Notes: generated from the sequence alone by a model not told the origin. Shown: positions 35,938 through 46,333, counted from the first letter of the stretch. The stretch is 64,000 bases of DNA from Verrucomicrobiaceae bacterium (GCA_028293825.1 JAQGNY010000012.1:62001-126000); one strand, 5' to 3'. Translations and numbers: made by a program.

Positions 35938-36615
35938 ATGCAGGATGTTCTTCATTTAATTATAAATAGCCCGCTTGGGCTTATTGGTTTTGGTTTTATC
36001 GTATTTGCATTGCTGTGTTGGCCGCGAGGTCGGGCATGGCTGGTCGGTCTTATCGTTATTATTTTTCTTATTATCTGGGCGCTCTCCGCTTTGCAGAGCG
36101 GTATTCGCCATGCGGAGCAAGCCGGCGAACAAAAAATCCAAAACGGTAAAGATTGGCTCGACGATCACATTCCCGACTGGTGGAAAAAGTTAATGCCAGA
36201 CGGTGGGTTTGGCGGCAAGGTTATCGACGCGGCTGCTGAGTCTTCCGAGGAAACGACCAAGCAATATTACGATTGCCTCGAAGATCAGGTTTGTCGTTTG
36301 CATCTGCAAAATTTTGCCAGCGATTGTTATAAACAGCCGAACATCGGCGGCTGGAATTCCTGCGTTCTGAATGCGCTCAATCACAATGCCTCGACCGAAT
36401 ATGACAATTCTGCGGTGATCGGTTTCTGCCGGCAAAAAGAAGCGGTAGTTGGTCAACTGGCAGAGCCGGGCGAACATCTTCTCTGTTCTTTTATTCCGAA
36501 GCTGCCGAAGTTTCTTGTCAAATACGCGCCAAAATTAAATGAAAGCTTAAAGTGCCCGATTGATATGACGCCCACGCAATACGTGCATTGTTTGCCGGGC
36601 GCTCGGCCTAAGTGA
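35938..36615 (+). CDS. Small membrane protein with Cys-rich extracytoplasmic domain
   Basis: From ATG 35938 the protein has 225 residues: two closely spaced transmembrane helices (SPLGLIGFGFIVFALLCW and AWLVGLIVIIFLIIWALSAL, residues ~9-52), an amphipathic stretch (WLDDHIPDWWKKLMPDGGF), and a C-terminal domain with eight Cys (YYDCLEDQVCRLHLQNF, ASDCYKQ, NSCVLNAL, GFCRQK, LLCSFIP, LKCPIDM and VHCLPG). The frame is open back to 35794, with GTG 35794 or ATG 35818 as alternatives; the start is uncertain. The Cys-rich part is probably periplasmic and disulfide-bonded. No family is recognised. It precedes the lipoprotein/AAA+ genes on the same strand. Confidence 0.65.
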   Translation: MQDVLHLIINSPLGLIGFGFIVFALLCWPRGRAWLVGLIVIIFLIIWALSALQSGIRHAEQAGEQKIQNGKDWLDDHIPDWWKKLMPDGGFGGKVIDAAAESSEETTKQYYDCLEDQVCRLHLQNFASDCYKQPNIGGWNSCVLNALNHNASTEYDNSAVIGFCRQKEAVVGQLAEPGEHLLCSFIPKLPKFLVKYAPKLNESLKCPIDMTPTQYVHCLPGARPK

Positions 36616-36815
36616 TTTATGGCAGTTTGGCCAGTAAGAAAAGATTAAGGTCGAGGAAATATTAATGGCGGGAAGGATGAATATTCTGTAGTAGGCCACA
36701 TGCTGGAAATCTAATCAGCTTGTGGCATGATGGTTCGCCGCTTTTTAAAAAAATATCTGCGCCATGCAGCGCATGCATTTATCAAAATAACGCCCGACTT
36801 CAGAAGGATTTGCCC

Positions 36816-37622
36816 ATGCCCCGGCTGCCGAAATCTACTTGTTCATTGGTCTTGTTTTTCGTCGTTGCGGGTTGCGCACAAAATGGCGGCGGCTCGAAAA
36901 CTAATACCGGCACGGCGGTGGGCGCTGTCGCCGGAGCTGCTGTTGGTGCTTCCGTTGCGAAAAATAAAGCGGCAGGTGCGGTGCTCGGTGCATTGCTGGG
37001 TGGGCTCATCGGCAATCGTATTGGCAATTTGCTCGATGAGCGCGATCAGGCGCGCTTACAGGAGTCGACGCAAAAGTCGATTGTCACCGGCACCAATCAG
37101 ACCTGGACTAATCCCGAAACCGGCGTACAGGCAAAAACCGTGGTGAAGGAAACACCGCCGCCGCCACCACAAGAGCGCCAAATTCCGGTGCTGAAAAATA
37201 AAGTTAAACAATTGCCGCCGCTGGAATTGATTGGTGAGGATTATGCCGCGTTGACGGATATAAACGTGCGTGGCGGTCCCGCCGCCGACTATGAAATCGT
37301 CGATCAATTAAAGCGTGGCGCAGATGTTCACGTGGTCGGCAAAGTGAAAGGTCAAAACTGGTATTTGATTTCTCAAAATGGCGCCGGTAGCGGTTTCGTT
37401 GCATCCAACTTGGTGAAGTCGTTGGGCACTGCGACGGTGGTGGCGAAAGCCGACCCCGCTAAAGCTGCAGTTCCTGATGCGAATATTGTGCAAACGCCGG
37501 TTGCATCGACCACAACGTGTCGTGTTGTCACACAACAAGTGAAAACAAAAAATGGACAGACTGCAAACCAGGATGTGAAAGCTTGTCGCGGTCCGAATGG
37601 CTGGGAAATTGTTGCTGCGTAA
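36816..37622 (+). CDS. Lipoprotein with glycine-zipper and SH3 domains
   Basis: A 268-residue lipoprotein: the N-terminal hydrophobic segment ends in the lipobox VVAGC. A glycine-zipper segment (GTAVGAVAGAAVGASVAK and LGALLGGLIGNRIG, about residues 30-72) of the 17-kDa surface-antigen/2TM type comes next. A Pro-rich linker precedes a bacterial SH3 domain (about 140-210; INVRGGPAADYEIVDQLKRG and GSGFVASNLVKS). The C-terminus has a Cys pair (TTCRVVTQQ and VKACRGPNG). ATG 36816 has AAGGA 8 nt upstream; the longer open frame from 36720 has no such support. SH3 modules of this kind often bind peptidoglycan. The AAA+ gene follows after 63 bp. Confidence 0.85.
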   Translation: MPRLPKSTCSLVLFFVVAGCAQNGGGSKTNTGTAVGAVAGAAVGASVAKNKAAGAVLGALLGGLIGNRIGNLLDERDQARLQESTQKSIVTGTNQTWTNPETGVQAKTVVKETPPPPPQERQIPVLKNKVKQLPPLELIGEDYAALTDINVRGGPAADYEIVDQLKRGADVHVVGKVKGQNWYLISQNGAGSGFVASNLVKSLGTATVVAKADPAKAAVPDANIVQTPVASTTTCRVVTQQVKTKNGQTANQDVKACRGPNGWEIVAA

Positions 37623-37685
37623 CTCTTCTTTCAAATAACGCGTCGCACACGACGCGATTTTTAAAAATTGTGTCTGGGATTCTTT

Positions 37686-40600
37686 ATGTCGTCGCGCGCT
37701 CGTCTTTTTATTGTCTCTCGCATTGTTTGTTTTTTGATTGCGGGGATATCACTCTGTATCGCGACACCGCTCGCGCATGCCGATCGCACATTGCTTACTC
37801 ACGAAGGCATCGAAGCAAAAGTGCCTGATGGCAGTGCCTGGTGCAGCAAAAATGCTGGCGTGGTGTTGTGGGCCAATAAAGCCGACGATTTTTTAGATAC
37901 GGAATTGATACAAAAATTATTGGGCGGCCTGCGCGCGGCGCTGTCGTTTGAATGTCCAGAGGCGGAAAAAGTAACCTTAGTTGGCGCGCTGAATTCCAGC
38001 GGCACGCCGATTTATAAAGCTACTGCAAGCGCTGCGAACAATTGGCAGCTTGTCGTCGAAAAGTCCCCGGCACCGGTCGCCGCCGCGCCACAATCCAGCG
38101 TTGCTGCCGCCACTCAGGTTCAAACGCGCGCAGTCGTTGAGGCTGCGCCGCCAAAACGTAAAGCGGTAGAGCCCATCGTCAATACGGCTGCTTCCGCGCC
38201 AATACCAACAGCCGATCAGGAGTCGGGAAATAACGTCTATTGGCTCGCGGCAATCATTCCCATCGCATTGCTGATCTGGTTCTTATGGCGCCGCAAACGT
38301 AAGCCCGCAAAAATTCAGCGAGAAATTCCCGCCGCGCCACCGAAGTTTCGTCCGCCTGAAGTCGCGCCGCCTAAACCGCTTGAGCGCAGTGCTGAAATTC
38401 CAAAGGAGGACGTGCCCAAAGAAAAGGATCCGATATCATCGGTGCAAACGCCGCCTACGCCTGTTTTTACCGGTAGTTTTAAAGAAAAATTGCTCGCCGA
38501 ACAAAAATACAAGTATCAGCTTGCGATTAATAATGCGCTGGACGCACTGACCCAAAGTCAGATCGCATTGCAGCAGCGCGCGGCAATTCCGGAAAATTTG
38601 CGCAAAGAATTACGCCAACTCGCCGCTGCGTTGCAAAAAGATGTGCGGGATTTATTGCGCAAGCGCGATTTGAAAATGGGCAAGGCGATTTTAGAGGCGG
38701 TGATTTTAAAACCGCTATTCAAAGGTATTTGGCGGTTGCCGGTTATTCCACGTATCGCAGTAATCATCGGAGCGCTGGTATTGATTCAACGCGCCTTTAT
38801 TTCGATCGATGCGCGCCACTACGCACCGACTATTTTGGTGTATGTGTTTTTGTTGGCGTTGCCGGCATTTTTTCTCGCACGTCGACAACAGCTAAAAGGT
38901 GGAAGCGTTGCGCTGGATAAGGGCGCAGCGGGATTTAAATTGCCGTCGTTCTACTACGCCTATTCTGATCAGGTCGGGCAGATTAAAAACGCCGTAGCGG
39001 TTTACAAAGGCGTCGGTGTGCATGGCTCTGCGGAAAAATCGTTGGTCGAGGAAAGCGTGCTGACGCCGACGGGCAGCGACGTCAAAGCCGGTGCTGATAC
39101 CGTCCTGTTTTCGCTCGGCGATATGGCCTCTTATCGCGTGGCGAACAACGGCCAGCTCGCGCTGATTTACGCGCAGGCCGGCAATGAATACATGAATAAT
39201 TACAGCGCACTTTTGACCGAGACCGCCGTCGCGCACAGCGAGGAATTTCCGCCGTTGGCAAGTGCACTGCGCGAATACGGCGAACTGCGTTGGCGCGAGC
39301 GGCGTCAGCGCGAGGAAATTCCGCGCCTCGAGCACTTGGTGAAAAGTGTCGAGCGCTTGGAAGAAATTTGGAATCCAGTATTTGTAGATGGCAAGGTTTT
39401 CGATTTTCTTTTACGTCGTATCGATTTATTTAATTTGCGCGATCGCGCCACGCCGGCCGGCATTTTGTTACACGGTTATCGCGGCAACGGTAAAGAATTT
39501 CTCGCGCGAAAAATTGCGGAATCGGTTTTCGCCAAATTCGTTAAAATCAGTGCCGCTGATATGACTTCAGCAAAAGAAGTGCGTGAGCTGTGGGCGGCGC
39601 AACACGACGAAGAGTCGGTGGTGTTGTATGTCGACTACTCTGAGCAAATCTTCGCGCGTGCCGGCGATGGCGAAGGCGCGAATCGCGAAACAATGCTGGC
39701 ATGGTTGGAAGCGTGGTCCGAGCACGATATCGCGCACGGTAATATTTGGGTGGTGATGTCGGCGCAGAGTGATCAGGCGCTGCATCAAAATATTCTCGGA
39801 CATTTCGGCAGTTCCAAAATCGAAGTGGGTGCACCCGATGCAAAAGGGCGCGCAACGATTTTGCGCAATGCCTGCAACGAAAATCAGTTGCAGGCGATGG
39901 CGCCGCAATGGGTGGTCGAAAGCACCGGCGGCGCGTCGATTCGCGAGCTGCGCGATATCGTCAAGGAAACCAAATTGCATTCGGTGCCGAATCTCGCCAC
40001 CGATGCGCATTGGCGTCAGGCAATCGCGAATGTTCGCGGCACCGAAGCCGGTTTGAAGGACGAGCGCAAAACCTGGGATCGTTTGGTATTGCCCGGCGAA
40101 ATAAAAGAGCAATTGCAGCGTGTCTCACGCATTTTGCGCGAGGCCGATCGCTATAAAGAAAAAGGCGTCAGCGTGCCGAATGTTTTATTGTTCGGCCCGC
40201 CAGGCACTGGCAAAACAGATATTGCGCGCACCTTCGCCAATGAAGGCGGCGTGAAATTCATGATGGCAACGACGGCGGATTTGAAGGCCGAATATATCGG
40301 CCAGTCGGCGCACCGAGTGCGCGATGTGTTTGCCAAAGCGCGCGCCAGCGCACCCTGTGTTTTATTTATCGATGAAATAGAAACAGTGGCCGCAAAACGC
40401 GGCTCATCGAGCGGTGATAGTTTCACGCAGGAAATTGTTACCGAGTTATTGCAGCAAATGGACGGCGCGCGCAAAACCGATGACCGTCAGGTGTTCGTGC
40501 TCGCCGCCACTAATCGACCCGAAGATATCGACTCCGCCATTCTCAGCCGCTTCACCAGCAAAATTGAAATTCCGTTGCCCGATGAAGACGCGCGCCGCGA

Positions 40601-42332
40601 AATGTTGAAGCGCTTAATTGCCGAGCGTGCAGTCGATCCGGCAATGGATGTCGAGGAAATTTCGGCATTGTTGGCGAAGCGATTAAATCGAAAAAGTGGA
40701 CGCGATCTGGTCAGCTTGATTAGCCGCGCAATGGAGCGCGCGGTGATGGTGGCCGATTCGCCGGATGACGTAAAACTCACGCGCGATTTATTGCTGGCCG
40801 AAGTAGCGCCGCAGGGCGGTCGCCAAGTATCGGAAACGGAAATTCAGGCTGCGTGGTCGCGGATTATTTTAGCGCCTGCGATTAAAGAATCGATCATCAG
40901 CAAGATTCGTATGTTTAGTAATGGCGATAAAGCGGCGCCGCGCGGCCTGTTGTTATTCGGCCCGCCTGGTACCGGAAAAACCGAAATCGCGCGACGCATT
41001 GCCGATTCGGCAGGCTGTTATTTCATGGCGTTGTCCGGCCCTGATTTGAAAGCGGGTTATGTCGGTCAAAGCGGGCAGAACGTACGCAAAATTTGGGAGC
41101 AGGCGCGAGCGCGCGGTCGTTGCGTTATTTTTATCGATGAGTGCGAAGGTGTGTTTTCACGGCGCGGCTCGATCAATGCCGATTCGGCATCGGACGAATT
41201 GGTGCAGGCATTTCTCGCAGAATGGGACGGCGTGGCATCGGACGGTCAGGTGTGGGTCGTCGGTGCCACCAATCGCCGCGATTTATTGGACGATGCGATT
41301 GTGTCGCGCTTCGGCGCCGCCGTTGAAATCGGTATGCCGGAAGCGCCCGAACGAGTAAAAATCCTGCAGCTGGAAATGGAAAAACTCGAACGCAAAACTG
41401 AAATTCCCGAATTTATCGGCAAACAGACAGCAGGATTTTCCGGCCGCAATTTATCGATGCTGGCGCGCGAAGTCTGCACGCTGGCGGTAGAGTTTGGCGG
41501 GGTGATTACCGATGATTTATGGCGCGCCGTACTGAAACGAAATGCGCAAACCAATACTGAATCGGTGGACGAGCACGCAAAATGGGATGCATTGATTCTC
41601 GCCGAAGATACGCTCGATAAATTAAAAACGATTTGCGAATCGTTGCGTCATGTTGAAGTGTTGAAGCAACAGGGTTTTGAGGTGCCGCGCGGCGCTTTGT
41701 TATACGGCCCGCCCGGAACCGGCAAAACACAGATTGCGCGCACGATGGCAAACGAAAGCGGCTTATCGTTTATTTCTGCTACCACGGCGGATATTAAAGC
41801 CGGTTACATCGGCCAGTCCGGTCAGAAAACCAAGGAATTGTTCGAGCGCGCGCGCGGCAAAGCGCCGTGCATTTTATTTATTGATGAAATGGAATCGATT
41901 GCGCCGGCACGCGGCAGTGCGGGTGCCGATCAATTTACCAATGAGGTTGTCACGCAATTGCTGCAAGAGCTCGACGGTGTGAAAAAAAGCGAGCGCCATG
42001 TTTTTTTATTGGCGGCGACAAATATTCCGAATGCCATCGATTCGGCGATTCGCTCGCGCTTCGAAGACGAAATCGAAATTCCGAATCCCGATAAGTCGCA
42101 ACGCCAGCGTTTATTCGAATTGTTTTTGCGCAAACAAAAAAACCTTGATTTCGATATCGCGCAAATGGCGGAAAAGCTGGCGCATGCGGCTGGTGATGTG
42201 GGGGGGCGCGATATTCGCAATATCGTGCAACGTGCATCGCAGCGTGCAATTCGTCGCGCAATAAATGCAGGCACGCCGGATCGTGTGCAATTGGTTGATT
42301 TGGATTTGCTCGCGGAAATCGGTGCGGCGTGA
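37686..42332 (+). CDS. Membrane-anchored protein with four AAA+ modules
   Basis: A 1548-residue protein. Residues 1-33 are a signal peptide or anchor (ending ATPLAHA). About 34-130 is an extracytoplasmic domain with two Cys, followed by an Ala/Pro linker. A transmembrane helix lies near 185-203 (WLAAIIPIALLIWFLW), a coiled/helical region near 255-340, and two more hydrophobic helices near 352-398. Then come four AAA+ modules. Module 1 (Walker A GYRGNGKE, about 592; Walker B lacks Glu) is degenerate. Modules 2, 3 and 4 have intact GPPGTGKT at residues 837, 1092 and 1341, Walker B FIDE at about 896, 1149 and 1398, and Arg-finger motifs (SAILSRF, DAIVSRF, SAIRSRF). They are CDC48/FtsH-like, but no protease domain is present. 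The ATG at 37686 has GGGA upstream. The role is probably ATP-driven remodelling at the inner membrane. Confidence 0.9.
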   Translation: MSSRARLFIVSRIVCFLIAGISLCIATPLAHADRTLLTHEGIEAKVPDGSAWCSKNAGVVLWANKADDFLDTELIQKLLGGLRAALSFECPEAEKVTLVGALNSSGTPIYKATASAANNWQLVVEKSPAPVAAAPQSSVAAATQVQTRAVVEAAPPKRKAVEPIVNTAASAPIPTADQESGNNVYWLAAIIPIALLIWFLWRRKRKPAKIQREIPAAPPKFRPPEVAPPKPLERSAEIPKEDVPKEKDPISSVQTPPTPVFTGSFKEKLLAEQKYKYQLAINNALDALTQSQIALQQRAAIPENLRKELRQLAAALQKDVRDLLRKRDLKMGKAILEAVILKPLFKGIWRLPVIPRIAVIIGALVLIQRAFISIDARHYAPTILVYVFLLALPAFFLARRQQLKGGSVALDKGAAGFKLPSFYYAYSDQVGQIKNAVAVYKGVGVHGSAEKSLVEESVLTPTGSDVKAGADTVLFSLGDMASYRVANNGQLALIYAQAGNEYMNNYSALLTETAVAHSEEFPPLASALREYGELRWRERRQREEIPRLEHLVKSVERLEEIWNPVFVDGKVFDFLLRRIDLFNLRDRATPAGILLHGYRGNGKEFLARKIAESVFAKFVKISAADMTSAKEVRELWAAQHDEESVVLYVDYSEQIFARAGDGEGANRETMLAWLEAWSEHDIAHGNIWVVMSAQSDQALHQNILGHFGSSKIEVGAPDAKGRATILRNACNENQLQAMAPQWVVESTGGASIRELRDIVKETKLHSVPNLATDAHWRQAIANVRGTEAGLKDERKTWDRLVLPGEIKEQLQRVSRILREADRYKEKGVSVPNVLLFGPPGTGKTDIARTFANEGGVKFMMATTADLKAEYIGQSAHRVRDVFAKARASAPCVLFIDEIETVAAKRGSSSGDSFTQEIVTELLQQMDGARKTDDRQVFVLAATNRPEDIDSAILSRFTSKIEIPLPDEDARREMLKRLIAERAVDPAMDVEEISALLAKRLNRKSGRDLVSLISRAMERAVMVADSPDDVKLTRDLLLAEVAPQGGRQVSETEIQAAWSRIILAPAIKESIISKIRMFSNGDKAAPRGLLLFGPPGTGKTEIARRIADSAGCYFMALSGPDLKAGYVGQSGQNVRKIWEQARARGRCVIFIDECEGVFSRRGSINADSASDELVQAFLAEWDGVASDGQVWVVGATNRRDLLDDAIVSRFGAAVEIGMPEAPERVKILQLEMEKLERKTEIPEFIGKQTAGFSGRNLSMLAREVCTLAVEFGGVITDDLWRAVLKRNAQTNTESVDEHAKWDALILAEDTLDKLKTICESLRHVEVLKQQGFEVPRGALLYGPPGTGKTQIARTMANESGLSFISATTADIKAGYIGQSGQKTKELFERARGKAPCILFIDEMESIAPARGSAGADQFTNEVVTQLLQELDGVKKSERHVFLLAATNIPNAIDSAIRSRFEDEIEIPNPDKSQRQRLFELFLRKQKNLDFDIAQMAEKLAHAAGDVGGRDIRNIVQRASQRAIRRAINAGTPDRVQLVDLDLLAEIGAA

Positions 42333-42366
42333 GCCGACTTCATAAATCGTTTTTAGGCGATTGAAC

Positions 42367-42873
42367 ATGGCAGATTCACAATCCAAGCACCAAGCAAAAA
42401 AACGCGCGCAATCGAGCGATCAGTCGTCCAATGAATCCATCGATAAATCGTCCGCACGGGATTTAACCGGACAGGAAAGCTCGCGTGAAAGCGGTGATAG
42501 CGATAAAAAGCCCGGTGTGCAACTCGCCGAAGAAAAAGCCACGGCGGGGCAATTGGGTGAATGCAATCTGCGCATCGAGTGGATCGATGTTTGGGTGGGA
42601 AACTCCAAACCGTGTCAGTTCAACGTGGTAACGGCAGACGGCAATAATCTTGAGATCGAATTGACGCAACTGTCTTATCGAAAAACTTACGCAGGTGCTG
42701 GCGCTGTTAAAACGGACGTTTTACCAATTGTGCCTATCGGTACGCGCGGCAAATTAATTGCGCGCGATATCACGACCGGTGAAGTCTTGGAGCAAACCTG
42801 GATTTGGCACAGCATGGGCCAGTCTTTCTTCGGCTGGCTGATTGCCACCGCGCGCAAATTATTCGTCGGTTAA
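42367..42873 (+). CDS. Small protein cotranscribed with the four-AAA+ gene
   Basis: A 168-residue protein starting at ATG 42367, 34 bp after the AAA+ stop. The first ~60 residues are hydrophilic and low in complexity (Ser, Lys, Gln, Glu), probably disordered. Residues ~62-150 form a beta-rich domain (NLRIEWIDVWVGNSKPCQFN, LPIVPIGTRGKLIARDI), and the C-terminus is hydrophobic/amphipathic (QSFFGWLIATARKLFVG), possibly a membrane contact. No family is recognised. By position it may be an adaptor or substrate of the AAA+ protein; this is an inference from operon structure only. Confidence 0.7.
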   Translation: MADSQSKHQAKKRAQSSDQSSNESIDKSSARDLTGQESSRESGDSDKKPGVQLAEEKATAGQLGECNLRIEWIDVWVGNSKPCQFNVVTADGNNLEIELTQLSYRKTYAGAGAVKTDVLPIVPIGTRGKLIARDITTGEVLEQTWIWHSMGQSFFGWLIATARKLFVG

Positions 42874-42932
42874 TTTGCGGTGCTGCTTTTTTATAAACCA
42901 AAAATAATAATGAGTAACAAACCCAAGTATTG

Positions 42933-45134
42933 TTAGCGCGGACGACGTTTAACACTTCGCTGCGCGGTGCGAGTTTTCGTTTCGCCGCGCGGCGGCAAGC
43001 CGGTGTGCTGCGTTAAAAAACGTTTACCGTTTGGTTGTGCCGGCGATTCTGCTTTGCCCGGTTTGCTTGACTGCCAATTTGCCGGCTGACGCGGCGGAAT
43101 CAACTGCTTTTTGCCGTAGCCGATTAGATCGGCGCGCCCCATCTTTTGTAATGTTTCGCGCAGCAGTTGCCAGTTTTCCGGATCGTGATAGCGCAGAAAG
43201 GCTTTGTGCAAGCGGCGCTGCCGCAAACCTTTCGCGGTGAATACTTTTTCGCTGCTGCGATTGACGGGATGCAACGGATCTTTTTCCGAATAATACATGG
43301 CGGTGGCATTGGCCATCGGCGACGGATAAAACGTCTGCACTTGATCGGCGCGGAAACCGTTATTTTTCAGCCACAGCGCGAGATTCAACATATCGTCGTC
43401 GGTGGTGCCGGGATGCGCGGCGATAAAATACGGAATCAAAAATTGTTCTTTACCGGCTTGTTTCGAGAATTTTTCGAACATCGCTTTGAAGCGGTCGTAG
43501 GTGCCGATGCCAGGCTTCATCATTTTCGACAGCGGGCCGCCTTCGGTGTGCTCCGGCGCGATTTTCAAATAACCGCCGACGTGATGCGTCACCAATTCTT
43601 TTACATACGCCGGTGTTTCCACCGCGAGGTCGTAACGCAGGCCCGATGCAATCAATACTTTTTTGATGCCGGGCAATTCGCGCACCGAACGGTATAAATC
43701 GATCAGCGGTGTTTGATCGGTGTCGAGACTTTTGCAAATGCCGGGATAAACACACGATAAACGCCGGCAATTTTGTTCGATTTTTTTACTTTTGCAATTC
43801 AGCCGCCACATATTTGCGGTGGGGCCGCCGAGATCGGAAATCGAGCCGGTAAATCCCGGCGTTTTGTCGCGAATCAATTCGACTTCGCGCACGATCGAAT
43901 CTTGCGAGCGGCTTTGAATAATGCGGCCTTCGTGCTCGGTGATCGAGCAGAACGTACAGCCACCAAAACAGCCACGCATGATATTTACTGAGAACCGAAT
44001 CATGTCGTAAGCGGGAATTTTCGCGTCGCCATACACGGGATGCGGCACGCGTTGATACGGCAATTCGAAGACGTTATCGAGTTCGTCGGTTTCGAGCGGA
44101 ATTGGCGGCGGGTTCAGCCAGACTTCGCGATCGCCATGCTGTTGCACGAGTGCGCGCGCGTTGCCGGGATTGGTTTCGAGATGCAGCACGCGCGCGGTGT
44201 GCGCGTAATAAATCGGATCGGTTTTAACTTGGTCGTAACTGGGTAAACGAATAACGGTTTTGTTCGGGTCGAGTTTTGCCTTGCGTGCCGCGAGCGGATC
44301 GAGAATGCGCACGACTTGCACATCGCTGTCGGCGGCGGGCTGCTCTTCTTTTTTGCTCGCGCAAACGCTGGGCTCTTCAACCATCACGTACGGATTTTTG
44401 TGATGATCGACGGGGCCGGGCTTATCGAATTCGGTGGAGTCGATAACGGTCCAGCCGCCGGGAATTTCATTCAGCGCGAACGCGGTGCCGCGCACATCGC
44501 GAATTTGTTCGATCGGTTCGCCATTGGCGAGGCGGTGCGTGACTTCGACGATGGCGCGCTCGGCATTGCCGTATAACAGAATGTCGGCTTTGCTATCGAG
44601 CAGAATCGAGCGGCGGACTTTGTCGCTCCAGTAATCGTAATGCGCGATGCGGCGCAGGCTGGCTTCGATCGAGCCAATCACCACCGGCACATCGCTATAG
44701 GCTTCGCGGCAGCGTTGCGAGTAAACAATAACGGCGCGATCGGGGCGTTTGCCGCCGACATCGCCCGGTGTGTACGCATCGTCGTGACGCAGCCGGCGAT
44801 CGGCGGTGTAGCGGTTGATCATCGAATCCATATTGCCGGCGGCGACACCAAAATAGAGATTCGGTTTGCCCAGCGCCATGAACGCGTCTTTCGAATGCCA
44901 CTCCGGCTGCGCGATGATGCCGACGCGAAAGCCCTGTGCTTCGAGAGTCCGACCGATGACGGCCATGCCAAAGCTTGGATGATCGACGTAAGCATCGCCG
45001 GTAACGATGATGACATCGCATGAATCCCAGCCGAGCTGGTCCATTTCCTCTCGCGACATCGGCAGGAACGGCGCCGGACCGAAACATTCGGCCCAATATT
45101 TTCTATAGGAAAAAAGCGGCTGTGCCTGCGGCAT
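42933..45134 (-). CDS. ygiQ: YgiQ family radical SAM protein
   Basis: A 733-residue radical SAM protein. The N-terminal domain ([20 protein letters not shown], about residues 23-42) is the DUF3362-family-associated YgiQ start. The Fe-S/SAM motif is [15 protein letters not shown] near 385-399. Downstream blocks include [29 protein letters not shown] and [16 protein letters not shown], all standard for YgiQ. The C-terminal 60 residues are basic and disordered. The function of the family is uncertain. It is convergent with the AAA+ cluster and divergent from purU. Confidence 0.95.
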   Translation of the reverse strand: MPQAQPLFSYRKYWAECFGPAPFLPMSREEMDQLGWDSCDVIIVTGDAYVDHPSFGMAVIGRTLEAQGFRVGIIAQPEWHSKDAFMALGKPNLYFGVAAGNMDSMINRYTADRRLRHDDAYTPGDVGGKRPDRAVIVYSQRCREAYSDVPVVIGSIEASLRRIAHYDYWSDKVRRSILLDSKADILLYGNAERAIVEVTHRLANGEPIEQIRDVRGTAFALNEIPGGWTVIDSTEFDKPGPVDHHKNPYVMVEEPSVCASKKEEQPAADSDVQVVRILDPLAARKAKLDPNKTVIRLPSYDQVKTDPIYYAHTARVLHLETNPGNARALVQQHGDREVWLNPPPIPLETDELDNVFELPYQRVPHPVYGDAKIPAYDMIRFSVNIMRGCFGGCTFCSITEHEGRIIQSRSQDSIVREVELIRDKTPGFTGSISDLGGPTANMWRLNCKSKKIEQNCRRLSCVYPGICKSLDTDQTPLIDLYRSVRELPGIKKVLIASGLRYDLAVETPAYVKELVTHHVGGYLKIAPEHTEGGPLSKMMKPGIGTYDRFKAMFEKFSKQAGKEQFLIPYFIAAHPGTTDDDMLNLALWLKNNGFRADQVQTFYPSPMANATAMYYSEKDPLHPVNRSSEKVFTAKGLRQRRLHKAFLRYHDPENWQLLRETLQKMGRADLIGYGKKQLIPPRQPANWQSSKPGKAESPAQPNGKRFLTQHTGLPPRGETKTRTAQRSVKRRPR

Positions 45135-45364
45135 GAGAGATTACGGCTGTAAGAATTGGGCGGGCATTATACGGTAGTTAGTGCAGCTTGGGACTCAGGG
45201 AAAACCACGAGCCGCAGGCTCTAATTGCCACGGTATATGGGCCATAAAGCAATCCGCCCGCAATACTTGCAAAACTGCGGACGGCGCGGCGGTTGTACCG
45301 CTAATCGCCTTATGCAATAGTGGCCGCCTCTTTATCCACCCCTCGTTTAGCCGTTGATTTTCCT

Positions 45365-46225
45365 ATGGAACATACATATCGCCTGGTGATTTCCTGCCCC
45401 GATCGCGTCGGCATTGTGGCGCGTGTCAGCGCCTTCGTGGCCGAGTACGGCGGCTGGTTGACCGAAGCCAATTACCATTCCGATCGTGACAGCGGTTGGT
45501 TTTTCATGCGCAACGAAATTCGCGCGGATTCGCTGAAAATCGGTTTGCGCGAATTCAGCACCGCGTTTTCGCGCATTGCCGACGAGTACGCGATGAACTG
45601 GACGATTCGCGATTCGACCGTGCGTCAGCGCGTCGTCATTCTCGCCAGCCACGCGTCGCATTGCCTCGCGGATTTATTGCATCGCTGGCATTCGGATGAA
45701 TTGTTTTGCGATATTCCGTGTGTGATTTCCAATCATGAAAATCTGCGCAGTATGGTCGAGTGGCACAACATTCCATTTCATCATGTGCCGGTGCCGAAAG
45801 ACCCTGAAAAAAAGCAGCAGGCGTTTGCCGAAGTCGAGCGTTTAATCGCGCAACACACCGCCGATACCGTGGTGCTCGCGCGTTACATGCAGATCGTGCC
45901 ACCTAATCTGTGCGCGCAATTTCCCGGTCGCATCATCAATATTCATCACAGTTTTTTGCCGTCATTTATCGGCGCCAATCCGTATCAGAAAGCCTACGAC
46001 CGCGGCGTCAAATTAATCGGTGCGACCAGTCATTACGTCACCACTGAACTCGACGAAGGCCCGATCATCGAGCAGGACGTGATGCGCGTCGGCCATCGCC
46101 ATAGCGTTGAGGATTTGGTGCGCTTGGGCAAGGACGTCGAGGTGGCGGTATTGGCGCGCGCGCTGCGCAATCATTTGGAGGATCGCGTCATCGTGCACGG
46201 CAATAAAACCGTGGTATTCAGCTAA
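45365..46225 (+). CDS. purU: Formyltetrahydrofolate deformylase
   Basis: Hydrolyses 10-formyl-THF to THF and formate, balancing one-carbon pools. An N-terminal ACT domain (about residues 1-80; YRLVISCPDRVGIVARVSAF) is followed by the formyltransferase-like domain with the catalytic trio: LARYMQIVPPNLC, the His in GRIINIHHSFLPSF, and the Asp in GATSHYVTTELDEGPIIEQD. The length of 286 residues is standard. The frame is open to 45320, but ATG 45365 starts the normal N-terminus (MEHTYRL). phoB follows 108 bp downstream with its own promoter. Confidence 0.95.
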   Translation: MEHTYRLVISCPDRVGIVARVSAFVAEYGGWLTEANYHSDRDSGWFFMRNEIRADSLKIGLREFSTAFSRIADEYAMNWTIRDSTVRQRVVILASHASHCLADLLHRWHSDELFCDIPCVISNHENLRSMVEWHNIPFHHVPVPKDPEKKQQAFAEVERLIAQHTADTVVLARYMQIVPPNLCAQFPGRIINIHHSFLPSFIGANPYQKAYDRGVKLIGATSHYVTTELDEGPIIEQDVMRVGHRHSVEDLVRLGKDVEVAVLARALRNHLEDRVIVHGNKTVVFS

Positions 46226-46246
46226 TCGCTTCGAGCTTTTACACAA

Positions 46247-46280
46247 CTGTCATATTTATTTCATATTGCGTGTCTTTAAT
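46247..46280 (+). promoter_or_regulatory. Pho box and -10 element of phoB
   Basis: Half-sites CTGTCAT (46247-46253) and ATTTCAT (46258-46264) are separated by four bases. TTTAAT (46275-46280) follows 10 bp after the box as the -10. This is the layout of an activated PhoB promoter without a -35 and predicts positive autoregulation. Confidence 0.72.
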
Positions 46281-46333
46281 AGCCGTCAATTTGTAATAGT
46301 CGTTCACGCTCCAGCGGAGAAAGCAGACGGAAT

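Noticed and set aside
37686-42332. FtsH-type protease
   Set aside because: The AAA+ modules resemble FtsH/CDC48, but no HExxH zinc protease motif follows any of them.
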